Below, one piece after another: positions 5,885 to 11,860 of a stretch of DNA of 11,860 nt. A model generated the notes under the pieces. That model was not told the DNA's origin and ran no database searches. It was given only the letters and a program-made list of their open reading frames with translations. Position 1 is the stretch's first letter. Every line of letters starts with the position of its first letter. This stretch comes from Paracoccaceae bacterium (GTDB taxonomy: Bacteria; Pseudomonadota; Alphaproteobacteria; Rhodobacterales; Rhodobacteraceae): positions 1-11,860 of the forward strand of contig JAASTF010000070.1 of the NCBI GenBank assembly GCA_021767525.1, written 5' to 3'. Both the position numbers and the translations under genes were made by a program.

Positions 5885-6919
5885 TCATTCCGCGGGCAGG
5901 ACCACCCGAAACCGGCTGCCCTGCCCCGGCTCGCTTTCGATGCGCAGCCGGCCGCGATGCCGGTTGACGATATGCTTGACGATGGCCAGGCCCAGCCCGG
6001 TGCCCCCCATCTGGCGCGAACGGTGGCTGTCGACGCGGTAAAACCGTTCCGTCAAACGCGGGATATGCACCGGATCAAAGCCCGGTCCGCTGTCCGAAAC
6101 GGTGATGCGCACCGCCTTCCCGCGCAGCCCCAGCCCCTCGGCCGGCCCCTCGATCGTCAGGCCAACCGTGCAGTCATGGCCGCCATACTTGATCGCGTTC
6201 TCGATCAGGTTGGTGAACACCTGACGCAGTTGATCGGCATCGCCCGGCACCGTCACCGCGGTACCGGGCATGGTTTCCTCGAAGTGCACGGCGCCGCGCT
6301 CGGCCAGTTGCGCCAGCGAGCGCCGGGTCGAGCGGACAAGCTCGACCACGTCCAGCCTTTCGGCCGGGCGCTGCCGTTCCTGCGCCTCGACATGGCTCAG
6401 CGACAGAAGATCCTGCACAAGCCGGTTCATCCGATCCGCCTCGCGCGCCATGATGGCCAGGAACCGTTCACGCGCGGCGGCATCGTCACGCGCGGGCCCT
6501 TGCAAGGTTTCGATGAAGCCCAAAAGCGCGGTCAAGGGCGTGCGCAATTCATGGCTGACATTGGCCACGAAATCGCGCCGCATCTGGCCTGCCTGCTCCA
6601 GGTCGGTGGTGTCCTCGAACACCGCCAGAACGCCGCGCAGGCCGGGCATGTCCAGACGGGCGCAACTGACGCGATAGGTGACATCCTGCTGGGCATTGCC
6701 GGTCAGATAGCGGGTTTCCTGCGCGCGATTGCTGCGCCGGCAGCCCTCGATCGCATCCAGAACCGAGGGCTGCCGCAGCACGGTGATCAGGCGCCGGCCC
6801 TCGATCGTCTCGCCGAACAACGGTCCGGTTGCGGAATTGGCGGCCAGGATCAGATCGTCATCCGACACCAACAGCGCCGGATGCGGCACCGCCGCCGCGA
6901 TCTGCTGCGCCGGTGTCAC
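5885..6919 (-). CDS. phoR: PhoR, phosphate-regulon sensor histidine kinase (no membrane segment)
   Basis: This histidine kinase is expected to phosphorylate the response regulator PhoB under phosphate limitation. With the GTG start at 6919 it has 344 residues. A PAS-like domain (about 8-105, from PHPALLVSDDDLILAAN to GVLAVFEDTT) is followed by the dimerisation/phosphoacceptor domain with H123 in FVANVSHELRTPLT. The ATP-binding domain then shows the N box (NLIENAIKYGG, N241), the G1 box (DSGPGF), the F box (ERFYRVD) and the G2 box (GGTGLGLAI). No transmembrane helix is present, unlike E. coli PhoR, so it should be cytosolic or held at the membrane by partners such as PstB/PhoU. GTG 6919 is preferred because it overlaps the upstream gene's TGA as GTGA; a longer in-frame version from 6961 adds 14 residues inside the previous gene. 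Proximity to pstS supports PhoR over other kinases. It ends 16 nt from the convergent hemopexin gene. Confidence 0.9.
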   Translation of the reverse strand: MTPAQQIAAAVPHPALLVSDDDLILAANSATGPLFGETIEGRRLITVLRQPSVLDAIEGCRRSNRAQETRYLTGNAQQDVTYRVSCARLDMPGLRGVLAVFEDTTDLEQAGQMRRDFVANVSHELRTPLTALLGFIETLQGPARDDAAARERFLAIMAREADRMNRLVQDLLSLSHVEAQERQRPAERLDVVELVRSTRRSLAQLAERGAVHFEETMPGTAVTVPGDADQLRQVFTNLIENAIKYGGHDCTVGLTIEGPAEGLGLRGKAVRITVSDSGPGFDPVHIPRLTERFYRVDSHRSRQMGGTGLGLAIVKHIVNRHRGRLRIESEPGQGSRFRVVLPAE

Positions 6920-8100
6920 GCGGCCCGCGCGGCATCCACCGCCCGTGCAAACAGCGCGCAAAGCGCCTCGGGGTCCTCAAGGCCCACGGACACCCGAAAG
7001 AACCCTTCGGAAATGCCCAACGCGGCCCGGCCTTCGGGCGTCAGCGCACGATGCGAGCTCGAGGCCGGATGCGACAGCGTCGTGCCCACATCGCCCAGCG
7101 TCGGTGCAAAGGCGATGCCTTCGGCAGCAGCGGCAAAGGCGTTGGCGGCAGCACGCCCGCCCTCCAGCTCGAACGACACCATGTTGCAGCCGCGATTGCC
7201 CAGGATCGATTGCGCGCGCGCCGCATCCGGGTGATCGGCCCGCATCGGATATAGCACGCGCCGCACGCCCGCCAGGCCCGACAGGTGGTCGGCCAGTTTC
7301 ACCGCCGTGGCTTCGGCCCGGTCGAACCGCAGGTCGAAGGTGGCCATGCCCCGCTCGGCCAGCCAGCAATCGAAGGGGCTGGGCGTCATACCGGTGGTCA
7401 CGGCGAAATCGTAAATCGCCTTTTGCAACGCCGGGTCGCGCGCCACGGCATAGCCCAGGGTCACGTCGGAATGGCCGGCCAGCAGCTTGGTGACCGAGTG
7501 GATGACGATATCCGCCCCGTGCTCGAACGGCTTGAAGGCGCGCGGCGTGGTGAATGTGTTGTCGACCACAAGCAAAACGCCCTCCTCTTTCGCCACGGCC
7601 GCAATACCCGCCATGTCGGCCACGCGCAGCGTCGGGTTCGACACCAGTTCCACCAGGATCATCCGCGTTTCGGGGCGGATGGCATCGGCCACCGCCTGCG
7701 CATCCGTCGGATCGGTCAGGCTGGTGGCGATGCCCAGCCGCGGCAAATCCTGCCCCATCAGGCGCAGCGACCGCCCATACAGCTGGTCGCCGCCCACAAC
7801 GTGATCGCCCGCCTTCAACAGGCCCATCATGACTGCCGTCACCGCCGCCATGCCCGAACCCATCACGATCCCGCCGGTCACGCCCTCCATCGCGTCGATC
7901 CGGCGCGCCAGCAAATCGGCATTCGGATGCCCCTCGCGGGCGTAGGTGTACCCCTCGACCCGGCCCTCGTATTGCGCATCCAGCGCATCGGGCGTCTCGC
8001 TGGCGTAAACCACCGATGGCATGATCGGCGTCACCACCGGCCAGCTGGCGCTACCGGGCAAGCCCTCGGGGCGGATCAGGGTGCGTTTGTCCTTGCTCAT
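6916..8100 (-). CDS. Cys/Met metabolism PLP-dependent enzyme (cystathionine gamma-synthase/lyase family)
   Basis: This is a fold-type I PLP enzyme of the trans-sulfuration family, 394 residues, the normal length. Seen motifs: the Y-x-R cofactor-phosphate motif in YTYAREGHPN (51-60), GSGMAAVTAV (81-90), DQLYG (105-109, the Tyr that stacks on PLP), SNPTLRV (154-160), VVDNTFTTP with the PLP-binding Asp180, and HSVTKLLAGHSDVTLG with the Schiff-base Lys205. Near the C-terminus, FFRVSVGLED (367-376) holds the substrate-carboxylate Arg369. The reaction cannot be fixed from sequence: cystathionine synthase, gamma-lyase, sulfhydrylase and methionine gamma-lyase share these residues. The usual NPT of the YSRxxNPT motif is HPN here. 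The start ATG 8100 is backed by GGAAAGG; an in-frame ATG at 8148 would add 16 residues with no better ribosome site. Its stop overlaps the phoR start, although the biochemical link between the two is unclear. Confidence 0.85.
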   Translation of the reverse strand: MSKDKRTLIRPEGLPGSASWPVVTPIMPSVVYASETPDALDAQYEGRVEGYTYAREGHPNADLLARRIDAMEGVTGGIVMGSGMAAVTAVMMGLLKAGDHVVGGDQLYGRSLRLMGQDLPRLGIATSLTDPTDAQAVADAIRPETRMILVELVSNPTLRVADMAGIAAVAKEEGVLLVVDNTFTTPRAFKPFEHGADIVIHSVTKLLAGHSDVTLGYAVARDPALQKAIYDFAVTTGMTPSPFDCWLAERGMATFDLRFDRAEATAVKLADHLSGLAGVRRVLYPMRADHPDAARAQSILGNRGCNMVSFELEGGRAAANAFAAAAEGIAFAPTLGDVGTTLSHPASSSHRALTPEGRAALGISEGFFRVSVGLEDPEALCALFARAVDAARAA

Positions 8101-8144
8101 CTCAACCTTTCCATCTGGCACCCGCGCAGGGCAGGCCCATATCT

Positions 8145-8240
8145 TCATCTTGCCAGGTAAACTCTCGCCGAAGGCACCGCCTGCGCGTTTTCCGACAGGA
8201 AAACCGCAGGCTTAACATGCGCGCGCGTCAGCGCGCTCAT
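8145..8240 (-). CDS. Possible 31-residue ORF between the hexapeptide protein and the PLP enzyme
   Basis: A short ORF starts with ATG at 8240, five nt after the stop of the hexapeptide gene. GAGG lies about 10 nt upstream of it, within the end of that gene. It would encode 31 residues, starting MSALTRAHVKP and ending SARVYLAR. Its stop overlaps an in-frame upstream ATG (8148) of the PLP gene as ATGA. I do not recognise the product. A strong hairpin lies inside it, so the region may instead be untranslated leader RNA. It has no membrane segment and no cysteines. Confidence that it is translated is low. Confidence 0.22.
   Translation of the reverse strand: MSALTRAHVKPAVFLSENAQAVPSARVYLAR
8179..8211 (-). 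other. Strong hairpin in the leader of the PLP-enzyme gene
   Basis: CCTGCG-C-GTTTTCC (8180-8193) and GGAAAACCGCAGG (8198-8210) pair over 13 bp with a single bulged base and a GACA loop. A further G-C pair at 8179/8211 closes the stem. A second stem, GCGCGC-GTCA-GCGCGC (8221-8236), lies just upstream in transcription. On the minus strand no T-run follows either stem, so neither is a canonical intrinsic terminator. They may stabilise the 3' end of the upstream message or act as a leader structure for the PLP gene. The pairing is seen; the function is inferred. Confidence 0.5.
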
Positions 8241-8245
8241 CTGGA

Positions 8246-8767
8246 TCAGACCTCGTTCAGCCCGGCGCGAAAGCGGCGCATGTTGTCCTGGTAATGCAGG
8301 GCGCTGGCGCGCAGGGCCTGGATCGCCTGCTCGTCCAGCTGCCGCACCACCTTGCCGGGGCTGCCCATCACCAGGCTGCCATCCGGGATCTCCTTGCCCT
8401 CGGTGATCAGCGCGTTCGCCCCGATCAGGCAATTCTTGCCGATCTTGGCGCCGTTCAGCACCGTCGCGCCCATGCCGATCAGGCTGTTTTCCCCGATCGT
8501 GCACCCATGCAGCATCGCCTTGTGCCCGATGGTGCAGCCCGCGCCGATGGTCAGGGGAAACCCCATATCGGTGTGCATCACCGTGTTTTCCTGAACGTTG
8601 CTGCCGGCGCCGATGCGGATTTCCTCGTTATCGCCGCGCAAGGTGGCGCCGAACCAGACGCTGGCGCCCGCCTCCAGCACCACGTTGCCGATCACGTTGG
8701 CGTCGGGCGCGACCCAGGTATCGTCGGCGATCTGCGGCGCATGGCCGTCCAGCGCGTAAATGGTCAT
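8246..8767 (-). CDS. Gamma-carbonic-anhydrase-like left-handed beta-helix protein (YrdA/PaaY type)
   Basis: This 173-residue protein is built of hexapeptide repeats from about residue 15 to 125 (for example VIGNVV, IGAGCTIG, IGENSLIG, IGKNCLIG). Such proteins form trimeric left-handed beta-helices. The three zinc ligands of gamma carbonic anhydrases are present at H65 (VMHTD), H82 (IGHKA) and H87 (LHGCT), with spacing His-x16-His-x4-His. The supporting residues R44, D46 and Q59 are also in place. It lacks the acidic loop with the proton-shuttle Glu of the archaeal Cam enzyme, as do the CamH/YrdA forms. CO2 hydration is therefore possible but unproven, and some relatives are thioesterases or of unknown role. 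The ATG at 8767 is one nt after the gmk stop, and its GAGGAGG ribosome site lies inside the end of gmk, which decides this start and shows co-transcription. Confidence 0.9.
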   Translation of the reverse strand: MTIYALDGHAPQIADDTWVAPDANVIGNVVLEAGASVWFGATLRGDNEEIRIGAGSNVQENTVMHTDMGFPLTIGAGCTIGHKAMLHGCTIGENSLIGMGATVLNGAKIGKNCLIGANALITEGKEIPDGSLVMGSPGKVVRQLDEQAIQALRASALHYQDNMRRFRAGLNEV

Positions 8768-8768
8768 C

Positions 8769-9413
8769 TTACTGAACCTCCTCGAATTCCTGCTGCAGCT
8801 TGCGCACATGTTCGACCAGACCGGGCTGTTGCAGCCGCTTCAGCCGCGTCGCGGTGACGATGGTTTTCAGGTCGTCGAAGGTGCGCTCCAAATCGTCATT
8901 GATCAGGACATAATCATAGCTGCCCCAATGGCTGATCTCGTCCCAACTTTTCTGCATCCGCTTGGCGATCACCTCGGGCGCGTCCTGCCCGCGGCTGACC
9001 AGCCGGCGGCGCAGCTCGGCGATCGAGGGCGGCAGGATGAAAATCGACAGCGTGTGCTGCCCCAGCGCCGAATTCACGATCTGTTGCGCGCCCTGCCAGT
9101 CGATATCGAACAACACGTCGCGGCCCGCATTGATTGCCTGTTCGACCGGGGCGCGCGGGCTGCCATAGAAATTGCCGAAGACATGGGCGTGCTCCAGCAT
9201 CCCGTCCTGCGCCACCTCGCGCTTGAACCGCTCTTCGGTCAGGAAATGGTAATCGGTGCCGTCCACCTCGCCCGGGCGCGGCTGGCGCGTGGTGGCCGAG
9301 ACAGAAAAGCTCAGGCTTTGATCCCAACCCAGCAGCCGCCGCGACAGCGTGGATTTCCCCGCCCCCGAAGGCGAAGACAGGATGATCAAAAGGCCGCGCC
9401 GCTGCGTCGTCAT
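8769..9413 (-). CDS. gmk: Guanylate kinase
   Basis: This essential enzyme converts GMP plus ATP to GDP plus ADP in the cytoplasm, in purine nucleotide synthesis and recycling. The 214 residues match the family length. Walker A is SSPSGAGKST (13-22). The GMP-binding part contains SATTRQPRPGEVDGTDYHF (39-57), the conserved Tyr-Gly in NFYGSP (81-86) and DIDWQGAQQI (103-112). The lid/C-terminal part includes RRRLVSRGQD (135-144) and SYDYVLINDDL (165-175), typical of bacterial Gmk. The ATG at 9413 lies 5 nt after the yicC stop with GGAG just upstream. A longer reading frame exists upstream but overlaps yicC and carries no Gmk sequence. The yicC-gmk pairing is conserved in many proteobacteria. Confidence 0.97.
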   Translation of the reverse strand: MTTQRRGLLIILSSPSGAGKSTLSRRLLGWDQSLSFSVSATTRQPRPGEVDGTDYHFLTEERFKREVAQDGMLEHAHVFGNFYGSPRAPVEQAINAGRDVLFDIDWQGAQQIVNSALGQHTLSIFILPPSIAELRRRLVSRGQDAPEVIAKRMQKSWDEISHWGSYDYVLINDDLERTFDDLKTIVTATRLKRLQQPGLVEHVRKLQQEFEEVQ

Positions 9414-9418
9414 CGGGC

Positions 9419-10309
9419 TCACTCCACGTTCTGGACCTGCTCGCGCATCTGGTCGATCACTGTTTTCAGGTCCAGCCCGATGCGCGTCAACTCGGTATTC
9501 TGCGCTTTCGAGCACAGGGTGTTTGCCTCGCGGTTGAATTCCTGCATCAGGAAATCCAGCTTGCGGCCAACCGGGCCCTCGTCGTTCAACAGATCGCGCG
9601 CGGCGCCGACATGGGCGCGCAGACGGTCGATTTCTTCGGTCACGTCCGACTTGACTGCGATCAGCGCCAGTTCCTGCGCAAGCCGGTCGGGGTCGGCGCC
9701 ATCGGCGTTTTCCACAACCCGCGCCAGCGCCCGGCGCATGGCGTCTTGCATGTCGGCCTGGCGCGCCTCGGCGGTTTCGGCCGCGGCCTCGGTCAGGGCA
9801 GCGATCTGTGCCAATTGCTCGCCCAGCACCTTGTGCAGCGCCGCGCCCTCGGACGCGCGCATCTTCAGAAAGGCCGTCAGCACCTGATCGAAATCCTTCA
9901 TCAGCGCCGCGCGCAACCCCGCGCTTTCGTCGCCTGGCGCTGCGCTTTCGATCACGCCGCGCAGCGTCATGAGGTCGGTCGCGCGGCTGGGCGCCAAGCC
10001 GATGCCGCGTTCGGTGGCGCGCGCCTCGATCCGGGCCAGCGCGTCCAGCGCCGCGTCCAGGGCGGCCATGTTCAGGCTTTGCGCCGCCTCGGCCTCGTCG
10101 CGGGAAACGCGCAGCGTCAGGCTGACCGACCCCCGCGCCAGCGCCTTGCCCAAGCGGGCCCGCAGCGCGGTTTCCAGCCCCTCGATCCAGTCGGGCACGC
10201 GCAGTCGCAGGTCCAACCCCTTGGCGTTGACGCTGCGCAATTCCCAAGCCCAGTCATGGGCCCCCTGCCCGCCTTTCGAGGCGGCGAACGCAGTCATGGA
10301 TCTGGTCAC
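9419..10309 (-). CDS. yicC: YicC family endoribonuclease
   Basis: This is a YicC/YloC-family protein of 296 residues. E. coli YicC has been described as an endoribonuclease acting in small-RNA turnover. The N-terminal YicC_N domain begins TRSMTAFA followed by WELRSVNAKGLDLRLRVPD (22-40), close to the E. coli MIRSMTAYA and EMRSVNQRYLE segments. The C-terminal DUF1732 domain ends with EFNREANTLCSKAQN and IDQMREQVQNVE, nearly invariant in the family. The start is GTG at 10309: AAAGGAGAG lies 4 nt upstream, and the resulting V/M-TRSMTAFA fits the family start exactly. The next ATG (codon 5) would remove conserved residues. It is the first gene of the minus-strand run leading into gmk and is divergent from the PAS gene. 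Confidence 0.95.
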   Translation of the reverse strand: MTRSMTAFAASKGGQGAHDWAWELRSVNAKGLDLRLRVPDWIEGLETALRARLGKALARGSVSLTLRVSRDEAEAAQSLNMAALDAALDALARIEARATERGIGLAPSRATDLMTLRGVIESAAPGDESAGLRAALMKDFDQVLTAFLKMRASEGAALHKVLGEQLAQIAALTEAAAETAEARQADMQDAMRRALARVVENADGADPDRLAQELALIAVKSDVTEEIDRLRAHVGAARDLLNDEGPVGRKLDFLMQEFNREANTLCSKAQNTELTRIGLDLKTVIDQMREQVQNVE

Positions 10310-10561
10310 CGGGCTCTCCTTTTTCGCGACGGTTCCAGGTGCCTTGTGCCCCAGGCTTGGCGCGGGGGCAAGGGTGCGCGGCGGGACGGTGCGGTTAACC
10401 ATTTCGGCGGAATTCGCACCAAATGTGGCGAAAATTGGGTAGGATGATGCGCATATTAAGACTAGGGTAACCCCGATTGCGATACCGTAAATGCGGGCGG
10501 CTGACCCCGACCAGGGGGCAGCAGCGCGACAACCGGGCCGCATCGGGGCGGAGTGAGAGAG
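10310..10561. other. 252-bp divergent promoter region between yicC and the PAS_5 gene
   Basis: This region must hold the start signals for both genes. Seen here are an 8-bp palindrome GGTTAACC (10393-10400), an imperfect inverted repeat TTCGCAC-CAAAT-GTGGCGAA (10413-10432) and a TATTAA (10454-10459) that could be a plus-strand -10, although no good -35 is at the right distance. For yicC, TTGGTG followed 17 nt later by GTTAAC is the best but weak minus-strand promoter candidate, and it would overlap the palindrome. The GGAG at 10550-10553 is the ribosome site for the PAS gene. No additional gene is supported here. Confidence 0.5.
10395..10402 (+). promoter_or_regulatory. TTAACCAT motif, candidate CtrA half-site
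   Basis: TTAACCAT is the half-site reported for the alphaproteobacterial regulator CtrA, whose full site is TTAA-N7-TTAA. Here it sits inside GGTTAACCATTT in the divergent promoter region, about 160 bp before the PAS gene and 86 bp before yicC. No second TTAA lies 7 nt away, so only a half-site is present. The match is direct; regulation is inference. Confidence 0.35.
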
Positions 10562-11296
10562 ATGAGCATCGATAACCGACACTGGCACGGCCTTTCCGAC
10601 CCGTCCGGCAGCACCGCTGGCACGGTCACCCCGTTTTCCGGCCCTGGCGGTCTGCGCGCCGGCCGGTCGCGCCTGGCGCAGGTCGAGGCCTATTGGACCG
10701 CGCTTTATCGTGACGGGCAGCCGCCCGCCCGCGCCGAAATCGACCCGCGCGGCATCGAAACCGCGCTGGAATACGCCTTTATCGCCGAGCGCATCACCCG
10801 GGGCGAGGTGAAGATGCGCGTCGGCGGCGCGCATCTTTCCGACCTGATGGGAATGGAGGTACGCGGCATGCCCTTGTCGTCGCTGTTCATGCCCGAGGCA
10901 CGGCGCGACCTGGCCCGGATCGTCGAAGAGGTGTTCGACCGCCCCGCGCTTGGCCGCCTTGTGATGCGCAGCCAAGGTGCGATGGGTCAGGCGGAATTGC
11001 AGGCCGAGATGGTCCTGCTGCCCTTGCGCGGTGATGACGGCGCGATTTCGCGGCTGCTGGGCTGCCTGGTCAGCGAGGGTGTGCCTGGCCGGACCCCGCG
11101 CCGGTTCGACATCCTGCGCGCAGGCACGCAGCCGACCCGGTCGGCCGCAACCGGCGGGGTCGCAATGGCACCGCGCCAACCGCAGACCACGACGGCCAGC
11201 GCCCACGGCCTGGCCGAGGCGCCCCGCAGCTTTGCCGGCGCGCCCACGAAAGCGCGCAAAACCGCCCCCTATCTGCGACTGGTCAAAACCGATTGA
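10562..11296 (+). CDS. PAS_5-family PAS-domain protein
   Basis: This 244-residue protein has a single divergent PAS domain of the PAS_5 type (about 36-175). The family pattern is clear: YWTALYRDGQPPARAEIDP (44-62), then an aliphatic stretch YAFIAERI, then MRVGGAHLSDLMGMEVRGMPL (85-105) and a second strand set ending ISRLLGCLVSE (162-172). Residues about 176-244 are a low-complexity tail rich in Ala, Thr, Pro, Gln and Arg, ending TAPYLRLVKTD. Proteins of this type are numerous in Rhodobacterales and Rhodospirillales. They have no output domain, and their ligand and partner are unknown. ATG 10562 is chosen for the GGAG 8 nt upstream; GTG 10553 in frame would overlap that site. It is monocistronic, followed 39 nt later by a terminator. 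A TTAACCAT motif in its upstream region hints at CtrA control. Confidence 0.85.
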   Translation: MSIDNRHWHGLSDPSGSTAGTVTPFSGPGGLRAGRSRLAQVEAYWTALYRDGQPPARAEIDPRGIETALEYAFIAERITRGEVKMRVGGAHLSDLMGMEVRGMPLSSLFMPEARRDLARIVEEVFDRPALGRLVMRSQGAMGQAELQAEMVLLPLRGDDGAISRLLGCLVSEGVPGRTPRRFDILRAGTQPTRSAATGGVAMAPRQPQTTTASAHGLAEAPRSFAGAPTKARKTAPYLRLVKTD

Positions 11297-11335
11297 TACC
11301 AGCCGCCATGCCGGGCACAGCATCAGCAAAGCAAA

Positions 11336-11359
11336 GGGCGCCCGCGGGCGCCCCTTTTT
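11336..11359. terminator. Palindromic intrinsic terminator, probably bidirectional
   Basis: The 18-bp perfect palindrome at 11336-11353 folds as GGGCGCC, a CGCG loop, then GGCGCCC. On the plus strand it is followed by C and TTTTT (11355-11359), a good intrinsic terminator for the PAS gene. On the minus strand it is followed by TTTGCTTTGC, weaker but plausible for the convergent DAHP synthase gene. It sits between the two convergent stops at 11296 and 11383. Confidence 0.85.
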
Positions 11360-11382
11360 GATCGGTTCTGCACGGCCCGGGT

Positions 11383-11860
11383 TCAGCCGGTCGCCACGGC
11401 CCGGGCATCGCGCAGCGAAGACAGCTCTTCCGCGACAAGGAACGCCAATTCCAGCGACTGGCTTGCATTCAGGCGCGGGTCGCAAGCCGTGTGATACCGA
11501 TCGGACAGGTTTTCCTCGGTCACGGCGCGCACGCCGCCCGTGCATTCGGTCACGTCCTGGCCGGTCATTTCGAAATGCACACCGCCCGGGATGGTGCCCT
11601 GGTCGCGATGGACGGCAAAAAACTCCTGCACCTCGCGCAGAACCAGCTCAAACGGGCGCGTCTTGAACCCGCTGGCCGATTTGATCGTGTTGCCATGCAT
11701 CGGATCGCAGACCCACAGCACATTCGCGTCTTCGGCGCGCACCGTTTCGATCAGGCGCGGCAGGTGCTCGGCCACCTTGCCCGCCCCGAACCGCGCGATC
11801 AGCGTCAGGCGCCCGGCCTCGTTTTCCGGGTTCAGCTTGGCCATCAGAACCTTCAGGTCC
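11383..11860 (-). CDS. Class II 3-deoxy-D-arabino-heptulosonate 7-phosphate synthase (C-terminal part, 5' end beyond right edge)
   Basis: This enzyme condenses phosphoenolpyruvate and erythrose 4-phosphate, the first step of the shikimate pathway to aromatic amino acids. The visible C-terminal 158 residues begin DLKVLMAKLNPENEAGR, open at the window edge. They contain the class II (plant-type/AroA-II) signatures LIARFGAGKV, VLWVCDPMHGNT, GGVHFEMTGQDVTECTGG and LSDRYHTACDPRLNASQSLE. The metal and substrate residues expected in this part (His of MHGNT, Glu of HFEMTGQ, Asp of CDPRLN) are present. Class I bacterial enzymes lack these motifs. The gene is convergent with the PAS gene and shares the terminator between them. 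The start codon, N-terminus and any regulatory site lie outside the window. Confidence 0.95.
   Translation of the reverse strand, partial: DLKVLMAKLNPENEAGRLTLIARFGAGKVAEHLPRLIETVRAEDANVLWVCDPMHGNTIKSASGFKTRPFELVLREVQEFFAVHRDQGTIPGGVHFEMTGQDVTECTGGVRAVTEENLSDRYHTACDPRLNASQSLELAFLVAEELSSLRDARAVATG

Noticed and set aside
5957..7234. 425-codon plus-strand frame opposite phoR and the PLP gene
   Set aside because: Covers two convincing genes on the other strand; low-complexity Arg/His/Gln-rich translation.
7285..8160. Plus-strand frame opposite the PLP enzyme
   Set aside because: Shadow of a strongly supported family member; His/Arg-rich with no motif.
4404..8199. Shared 12-mer TTTTCCGACAGG at 4404 and 8188 as a dispersed repeat
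   Set aside because: A few 12-base matches are expected by chance in a window this size, and the flanks differ apart from the local hairpin halves.
8101..8245. SAM riboswitch in front of the PLP enzyme
   Set aside because: Considered because related sulfur-metabolism genes in alphaproteobacteria can have SAM-II elements, but I could not find the conserved SAM-II core or pseudoknot pattern. The stems present are simple hairpins.
10310..11545. Long upstream extension of the yicC reading frame
   Set aside because: The open frame runs through the divergent promoter and antisense to the PAS gene. The GTG at 10309 has an ideal ribosome site and the family N-terminus.
1..11860. tRNA, rRNA, CRISPR array, insertion sequence or prophage
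   Set aside because: No cloverleaf-like element, direct-repeat array, transposase motif or integrase was seen anywhere in the window.

Overview
The window is GC-rich, densely packed bacterial DNA. Protein features point to an alphaproteobacterium, most likely in the Rhodobacterales (Rhodobacter/Roseobacter relatives). These features are PstC and PstA with the long N-terminal additions typical of that class, a membrane-free PhoR, a PAS_5-type protein with a short low-complexity tail, a class II DAHP synthase, and a TTAACCAT motif resembling a CtrA half-site. The taxonomic placement is inference from these features and not from a marker gene.

Layout, left to right. (1) Positions 1-4115, minus strand: the high-affinity phosphate transporter operon, read right to left as pstS, pstC, pstA and pstB (pstB is cut by the left edge). 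It is driven by a clear PHO box made of three 11-bp-spaced repeats at 4199-4227. A strong hairpin sits between pstS and pstC. (2) Positions 4116-5868: a 355-bp divergent spacer, then a plus-strand gene for a hemopexin-repeat protein whose C-terminal half carries a Cys...His...Asp arrangement resembling a papain-like cysteine peptidase or amidase. It lies between phoR and pstS in the opposite orientation and is the least ordinary gene here. (3) Positions 5885-10309, minus strand: a tight run read right to left as yicC, gmk, a gamma-carbonic-anhydrase-like hexapeptide protein, a Cys/Met-metabolism PLP enzyme and phoR. Gaps are 1-5 nt or overlapping, except for about 145 nt between the hexapeptide and PLP genes, which holds a hairpin and a possible 31-codon ORF. 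(4) Positions 10310-10561: a divergent promoter region. (5) Positions 10562-11296, plus strand: a PAS_5-family protein. (6) Positions 11336-11359: a palindromic, probably bidirectional terminator. (7) From 11383 to the right edge, minus strand: the C-terminal part of a class II DAHP synthase.

How the genes work together: PhoR senses phosphate limitation, probably through the Pst complex. Its partner PhoB is expected beyond pstB, as is PhoU, and neither is visible. PhoB should bind the PHO box and turn on pstSCAB. phoR itself sits at the end of a housekeeping gene run, with its start codon overlapping the PLP enzyme's stop, so its basal supply is probably tied to that run. The hemopexin/peptidase gene has no recognisable partner in the window. 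Its place beside the phosphate genes may be regulatory or may just mark an insertion point.
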